NCBI RefSeq assembly: GCF_015207285.1
Contig: NZ_JADEXD010000038.1
Span: 1 to 44,953 of the forward strand
From: Tychonema sp. LEGE 07203
GTDB lineage: Bacteria > Cyanobacteriota > Cyanobacteriia > Cyanobacteriales > Microcoleaceae
Direction of reading: 5' to 3'
Length of the DNA: 44,953 nucleotides
The position numbers and the translations under genes are program-made. Shown here one piece after another: positions 41,444-44,953 of this stretch; the stretch's first letter is position 1; each line of letters begins with the position of its first letter. The notes beneath the pieces are model-generated. The model saw nothing but the letters and a program-made list of their open reading frames with translations, was not told the DNA's origin and ran no database searches.

Positions 41444-44416
41444 TTAATCCACTCCTTCAATCGGCGCAAAACCTTGCCGCTGAATGTTCTCGGTTATTGT
41501 GCGCGGTTCGAGGAATTGCAGCAAGTAATCCGGGCCGCCGGCTTTGGAACCGACTCCGGAAAGTTTGAATCCTCCGAAGGGTTGCCGCGATACCACAGCG
41601 CCGGTGATTCCGCGATTTATGTACAGGTTTCCGACTTCAAAATCGGCTTGGGCGCGATCGATATGCGAAGGCGTGCGAGAATACAATCCGCCGGTTAAAG
41701 CGAAATTCGTACCGTTAGCAATAGCAATCGCTTCGCTGAAATTTTTTGCCCTAATTACCGACAACACCGGGCCAAAAATTTCTTCTTGGGCGAGAGTTGC
41801 AGTCGGCGATACTTCCGTAACAATCACTGGGCCGACAAAATAACCGGTTTCGGGTGCCGCCATTTCTAAGGCTATCTTAGCTTCGGCGCGACCTTTTTCG
41901 ATGTATTCGCGGATGCGCGACTGGGCGGTGGCATCGATGACTGGGCCGACTTGAGTGCCGGGATTTTCGGCTGCACCGACATTGAGCGATCGCGCAGCTT
42001 CTATCAATCTTTCCACAAAAGTATCGTACACCGATTCGATCGCAATTACTCGCGAACAAGCAGAACATTTTTGGCCGCTATATCCAAATGCCGAATAAAC
42101 CACCCCCGCCACGGCTTGGTCTAAATCCGCACTTTCATCGACAATAATTGCATTCTTGCCGCCCATTTCCGCAATTACTCGCTTCAGGTGTTTTTGGCCC
42201 GGTTGCAAAATCGCAGCATCCGCATAAATCTGACAGCCAACTTCCTGAGAACCGGTGAAGGTAATCATGTGAACGTCGGGGTGTTTCACCATGTACGCGC
42301 CGACGGTTGAACCTTTGCAAGGTACATATTGAAATACGCCTTTGGGAATCCCGGCTTCTAGCAAAATCTCGGCTATTTTAGCCGCAATTACTGAGGAAAA
42401 CTCCGCTGGTTTTAGTAAAGTGCAGTTACCTGCTACTAGCGATGCAACTGTCATGCCGACGGGAATTGCCAGGGGGAAATTCCAAGGGGAAATAATCAAA
42501 GAAATGCCGCGCGGCCCATAGGTGTAGCGGTTGTTTTCTCCGGCTACATCGTAATTTTGCCCTTGTTCCAACCGTTCCATTTCATCGGCGTAGTAGCGAC
42601 AAAAATCGATAGCTTCGGAAACTTCGGCATCGCATTCTCTGACTGGTTTGCCGACTTCAAATACCATCCAAGCTGACAGTTCGTGCCGCTTTTGTTCCAT
42701 CAATTCTGCGGCTTTGCGGAGGACTCCGGCGCGCTGGCGGACGGAGGTTTTGCGCCAGCCGGTAAAGGCTGCTTTTGCTGATTCTAGGGCAAGTTTTGCT
42801 TGTTCTTCCGAAATCAATCCGATTTTGCCGACTATTTCTGCGGGGTTGGAAGGGTTGAGGGAATTAACTGTGGTTTCGGTGTTTTGATATTCGCCGTTGA
42901 TTAGGGGTAAATAGGTTTTTCCTAGGTTGGCGCGCACTGATTTGATGGCTGTTTCTGCTTGTTGCCGCAATTTGATATTGGCGTAGTCGGTATCGGCGAC
43001 GTTGGGGAATACTTTGCTGTAAACTAGCCGATCGTTGCCGTTGGCTACTGGGGCGGCTAATAATTGTTCGATCGGCATTTCTTCGGAACTTTGCCGGATA
43101 AACGAACTGTTGGCGGTATTTTCCAGCAATCGGCGGATTAAATAAGCCATTCCCGGCAACAAATCGCCGTAGGGACAGTATACTCGGACGCGATAACCCC
43201 GATCGACCAAAAGCTTCGCCAATTTGTCGCCCATACCGTACAGTACCTGCATTTCAAAGCGGCGGCGCGGTATGTTGAGAGTTTCGGCAATCGCGATCGC
43301 CCTGGCTTGCGATCGCACGTTGTGGCTGCCAATTGCTGCATACAAATATTCGTGATTTTCTAGCAGCAACTGCGTCATTGCTTCAAAATTCGCATCCGTA
43401 GCAACCTTGTCGTTGTAGACAGGCTGCGGCCAATCTTTCTGCATCGCCTTGATAGTTTCCTGATCCCAATAAGCACCTTTCACCAGCCGTACAGTTATGG
43501 GATTGCCGCGTTTTTTCGCCCAGGCAATAATGTCTTGCAAATCTTGCTGGCTGTCGCGCAAATAGGCCTGCAACGTGATACCAATATCCGTGCGGCTGCG
43601 AAACTCTTCCTCTAACAATAAGTCCTTGAGAATGCTGAGAGTTAAACTCTTGTAGGCGTACTGTTCCATGTCGAAGTGAACGGCAGTTCCCAACTCCTGG
43701 GCGCGGCGCAATAACAGGCGAATTCTATCGCTGACTTTCTGCTCGCTGCCTTTAGCATCCAGCGGGTCAAACTGAGAATAAAAAGCCGTTAACTTGACAG
43801 ATACTTGCACTCGCGGCAAAGTTTCGCCATCAGCTTTATCAATAGCATCTACCTGCGACCAATTATTCGCTGCCTTCGCCAGTTCCGCCATCAATTCCAA
43901 ATAGCTGTTGAGATAACTTTCCGCCTCAGCTTCAGTGATGACAGCTTCCCCCAAAAGGTCAACTGTAAAACCCATTTTATCTTTGCGAAGTCGTTCTAAG
44001 GTTTTAATTACCTGCTTGATATTTTCCCCAGAAATATACTTGTGCGCCAAGGTTTCCACCGCAGGCGCAACCGTCGTCGCCGCCAATTGGCCGGGGACAG
44101 AATCAGCGTTAGCAAAGCTGAGCAATTTTTTCAAAGCTTCGGGCAATTCTACCTCTTCCACAGTCAGGTATTCTTGCAAGTGGCGGGCAATTTCTGGCTT
44201 GCTGCGGAGGGCGGGCAAACAGTCAATAAATCGAAACAATTGGACGCGCAGTCCGGGGCTTGCCATTGCCCAATCCATCAGTTTGTCGTCCCAGCGCATT
44301 TGGTCTTGCAGTTGGCCAAAAAACGATCGCTTTTTGTCTTGAGTTGCCTTCAGGATTTCTCGAGCTATTTCCTGAGTCTTGGCTTCGTAGATGGTTGGAA
44401 ATACTTGTGCGACCAT
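41444..44416 (-). CDS. putA: Bifunctional proline dehydrogenase / L-glutamate gamma-semialdehyde dehydrogenase
   Basis: 990 residues. The N-terminal PRODH barrel (about 130-450) carries VQVSVKLTAFYSQFDPLDAK, VHFDMEQYAYK, VRLVKGAYWD and SHNVRSQARAIA. The C-terminal aldehyde dehydrogenase domain (about 515-985) carries VSPWNFPLAIP-type sequence, ITFTGSQEVG, the catalytic Glu in AEMGGKNAIIVD and the catalytic Cys784 in GYSGQKCSACSR. It oxidises proline to glutamate by channelling P5C, using FAD then NAD+. No ribbon-helix-helix DNA-binding domain is present, so it is not an autoregulator as in enteric PutA. Cyanobacterial homologues are of this size. Single gene, ATG at 44416, preceded by a heptamer array. 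Confidence 0.94.
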   Translation of the reverse strand: MVAQVFPTIYEAKTQEIAREILKATQDKKRSFFGQLQDQMRWDDKLMDWAMASPGLRVQLFRFIDCLPALRSKPEIARHLQEYLTVEEVELPEALKKLLSFANADSVPGQLAATTVAPAVETLAHKYISGENIKQVIKTLERLRKDKMGFTVDLLGEAVITEAEAESYLNSYLELMAELAKAANNWSQVDAIDKADGETLPRVQVSVKLTAFYSQFDPLDAKGSEQKVSDRIRLLLRRAQELGTAVHFDMEQYAYKSLTLSILKDLLLEEEFRSRTDIGITLQAYLRDSQQDLQDIIAWAKKRGNPITVRLVKGAYWDQETIKAMQKDWPQPVYNDKVATDANFEAMTQLLLENHEYLYAAIGSHNVRSQARAIAIAETLNIPRRRFEMQVLYGMGDKLAKLLVDRGYRVRVYCPYGDLLPGMAYLIRRLLENTANSSFIRQSSEEMPIEQLLAAPVANGNDRLVYSKVFPNVADTDYANIKLRQQAETAIKSVRANLGKTYLPLINGEYQNTETTVNSLNPSNPAEIVGKIGLISEEQAKLALESAKAAFTGWRKTSVRQRAGVLRKAAELMEQKRHELSAWMVFEVGKPVRECDAEVSEAIDFCRYYADEMERLEQGQNYDVAGENNRYTYGPRGISLIISPWNFPLAIPVGMTVASLVAGNCTLLKPAEFSSVIAAKIAEILLEAGIPKGVFQYVPCKGSTVGAYMVKHPDVHMITFTGSQEVGCQIYADAAILQPGQKHLKRVIAEMGGKNAIIVDESADLDQAVAGVVYSAFGYSGQKCSACSRVIAIESVYDTFVERLIEAARSLNVGAAENPGTQVGPVIDATAQSRIREYIEKGRAEAKIALEMAAPETGYFVGPVIVTEVSPTATLAQEEIFGPVLSVIRAKNFSEAIAIANGTNFALTGGLYSRTPSHIDRAQADFEVGNLYINRGITGAVVSRQPFGGFKLSGVGSKAGGPDYLLQFLEPRTITENIQRQGFAPIEGVD

Positions 44417-44460
44417 TGGTAATTAGTAATTAGTAATTAGTAATTGGTAATTGGTAATTG
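44417..44460. repeat. Heptanucleotide array upstream of putA
   Basis: About six copies of the 7-mer TAGTAAT/TGGTAAT directly next to the start codon of putA. It occupies the place where a ribosome binding site would be expected, as the complement ATTACTA lacks a GGAG-type site. Confidence 0.75.
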
Positions 44461-44511
44461 GCGCGGCGGGTTGATTTAGTTTGCAACTACCGCCCGATAC
44501 GATTATACTTA

Positions 44512-44953
44512 CTAATTGACTTCAATTTTAACTCCGTAGTTTGCTTGGCGATCGCCCGAAATTTCAATAGTATAATCGCCGCTGGTGGCTAATTGACCTT
44601 GCCACTCACCTGTGCTATCAGCAGTCCCTAATTTTTCACCGTTAGGAGCAATAATTGCTGCGCTAACATCACCTTCTTGAACTTTTACTGTCATGGTTTG
44701 GCCGCTATTGCAGTCGAGCAAGTAGCGCTTGGATATGTTCGCCCGCAAACTATTTCTCAGAGTAACTCCGGTAGCGCCGGCTTGAAAGTTAACTCGCTCA
44801 GTTACAGGGGTTTCCACCGCAGCAGGAGAAGGAGAAGGAGAAGGAGAAGGCAGCGGCGAAGCAAGTGGCGGAACACCTGAGAGTGCGGGCATTTGAGTGG
44901 GATTGGGCGACGGGGCGGTTGCTGGTGGTTGTGTTGTGCCCGGTGCTGGGGGA
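44512..44953 (-). CDS. Pro/Ser-rich protein with C-terminal beta domain (partial, runs off the right edge)
   Basis: The frame stays open to the end of the window, so the start is missing; at least 146 residues. The visible N-terminal part is a low-complexity linker with PSPSPSPSP (codons of a GAGAAG-type repeat on the plus strand) and PATAPSPNPTQMP. The C-terminal domain (YLLDCNSGQTMTVKVQEGDV, DYTIEISGD, NYGVKIEVN) resembles beta-sandwich domains of secreted/PPC-like type. Probably an envelope or secreted protein with the domain tethered by the linker. An internal ATG at 44892 is unlikely to be the true start. Confidence 0.6.
   Translation of the reverse strand, partial: PPAPGTTQPPATAPSPNPTQMPALSGVPPLASPLPSPSPSPSPAAVETPVTERVNFQAGATGVTLRNSLRANISKRYLLDCNSGQTMTVKVQEGDVSAAIIAPNGEKLGTADSTGEWQGQLATSGDYTIEISGDRQANYGVKIEVN

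Overview
The window comes from a filamentous cyanobacterium, most likely of the Oscillatoriales/Microcoleaceae type. Evidence: dense HIP1-type GCGATCGC octamers on both strands, a plant-type phytoene desaturase-phytoene synthase pair (pds-crtB), a ferredoxin-thioredoxin reductase variable chain, a zinc-ribbon Ser/Thr kinase with WD40 repeats, and many short dispersed palindromes and heptanucleotide arrays, including AGAAACCGGGTTTCT-type palindromes. The genus is an inference.

Layout. 1-1.5 kb: lspA and bioY (minus). 1.8-6.7 kb: phosphate transport operon pstS-pstC-pstA-pstB (plus) with a two-repeat Pho box upstream and heptamer arrays between pstA and pstB. 6.8-7.8 kb: decayed SNF2-type helicase and a dispersed repeat. 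8.2-10.8 kb: carotenoid genes pds and crtB. 10.8-16.7 kb: housekeeping and conserved genes (coiled-coil protein, PfkB-family kinase, APH-like/P-loop fusion protein, YdcF-family protein, two small proteins, ftrV). 17-19.8 kb: GH57 family glycosidase. 19.8-20.8 kb: about 1 kb without a convincing gene. 20.8-25.6 kb: ABM-fold monooxygenase-like protein, Ca2+/H+ antiporter, and a Ser/Thr kinase-WD40 protein preceded by what looks like the right end of a lost IS200/IS605-type element.

25.6-37.4 kb is accessory in character. It starts with a 286-bp tandem duplication carrying a leader and a truncated N-terminus, followed by a 1283-residue mosaic protein. That protein has a propeller-like N-terminus, an integrin-beta-like I domain nested in hybrid-like flanks, a lipase-like alpha/beta hydrolase and RTX calcium-binding repeats. 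Next come a thioredoxin-like protein with a CxxT site, a REP-associated tyrosine transposase flanked by REP-like palindromes, a frameshifted small gene, and two tandem DUF433/DUF5615 toxin-antitoxin-like modules, one with a 1-nt-deleted toxin. An LPG-synthase/flippase-like membrane protein and a subtilase with N-terminal RTX repeats close the region.

37.4-45 kb: a hypothetical protein, two tandem GT39-like glycosyltransferases, bifunctional proline dehydrogenase/P5C dehydrogenase (putA type), and a Pro/Ser-rich protein running off the right edge.

Working together: the pst genes form a Pho-regulated ABC importer; pds and crtB make phytoene and desaturate it to zeta-carotene; the mosaic protein and the subtilase are both RTX proteins without an obvious N-terminal signal, so both are probably type I secretion substrates acting at the cell surface. 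The standout observation is the integrin-beta-like module fused to a hydrolase and RTX repeats.
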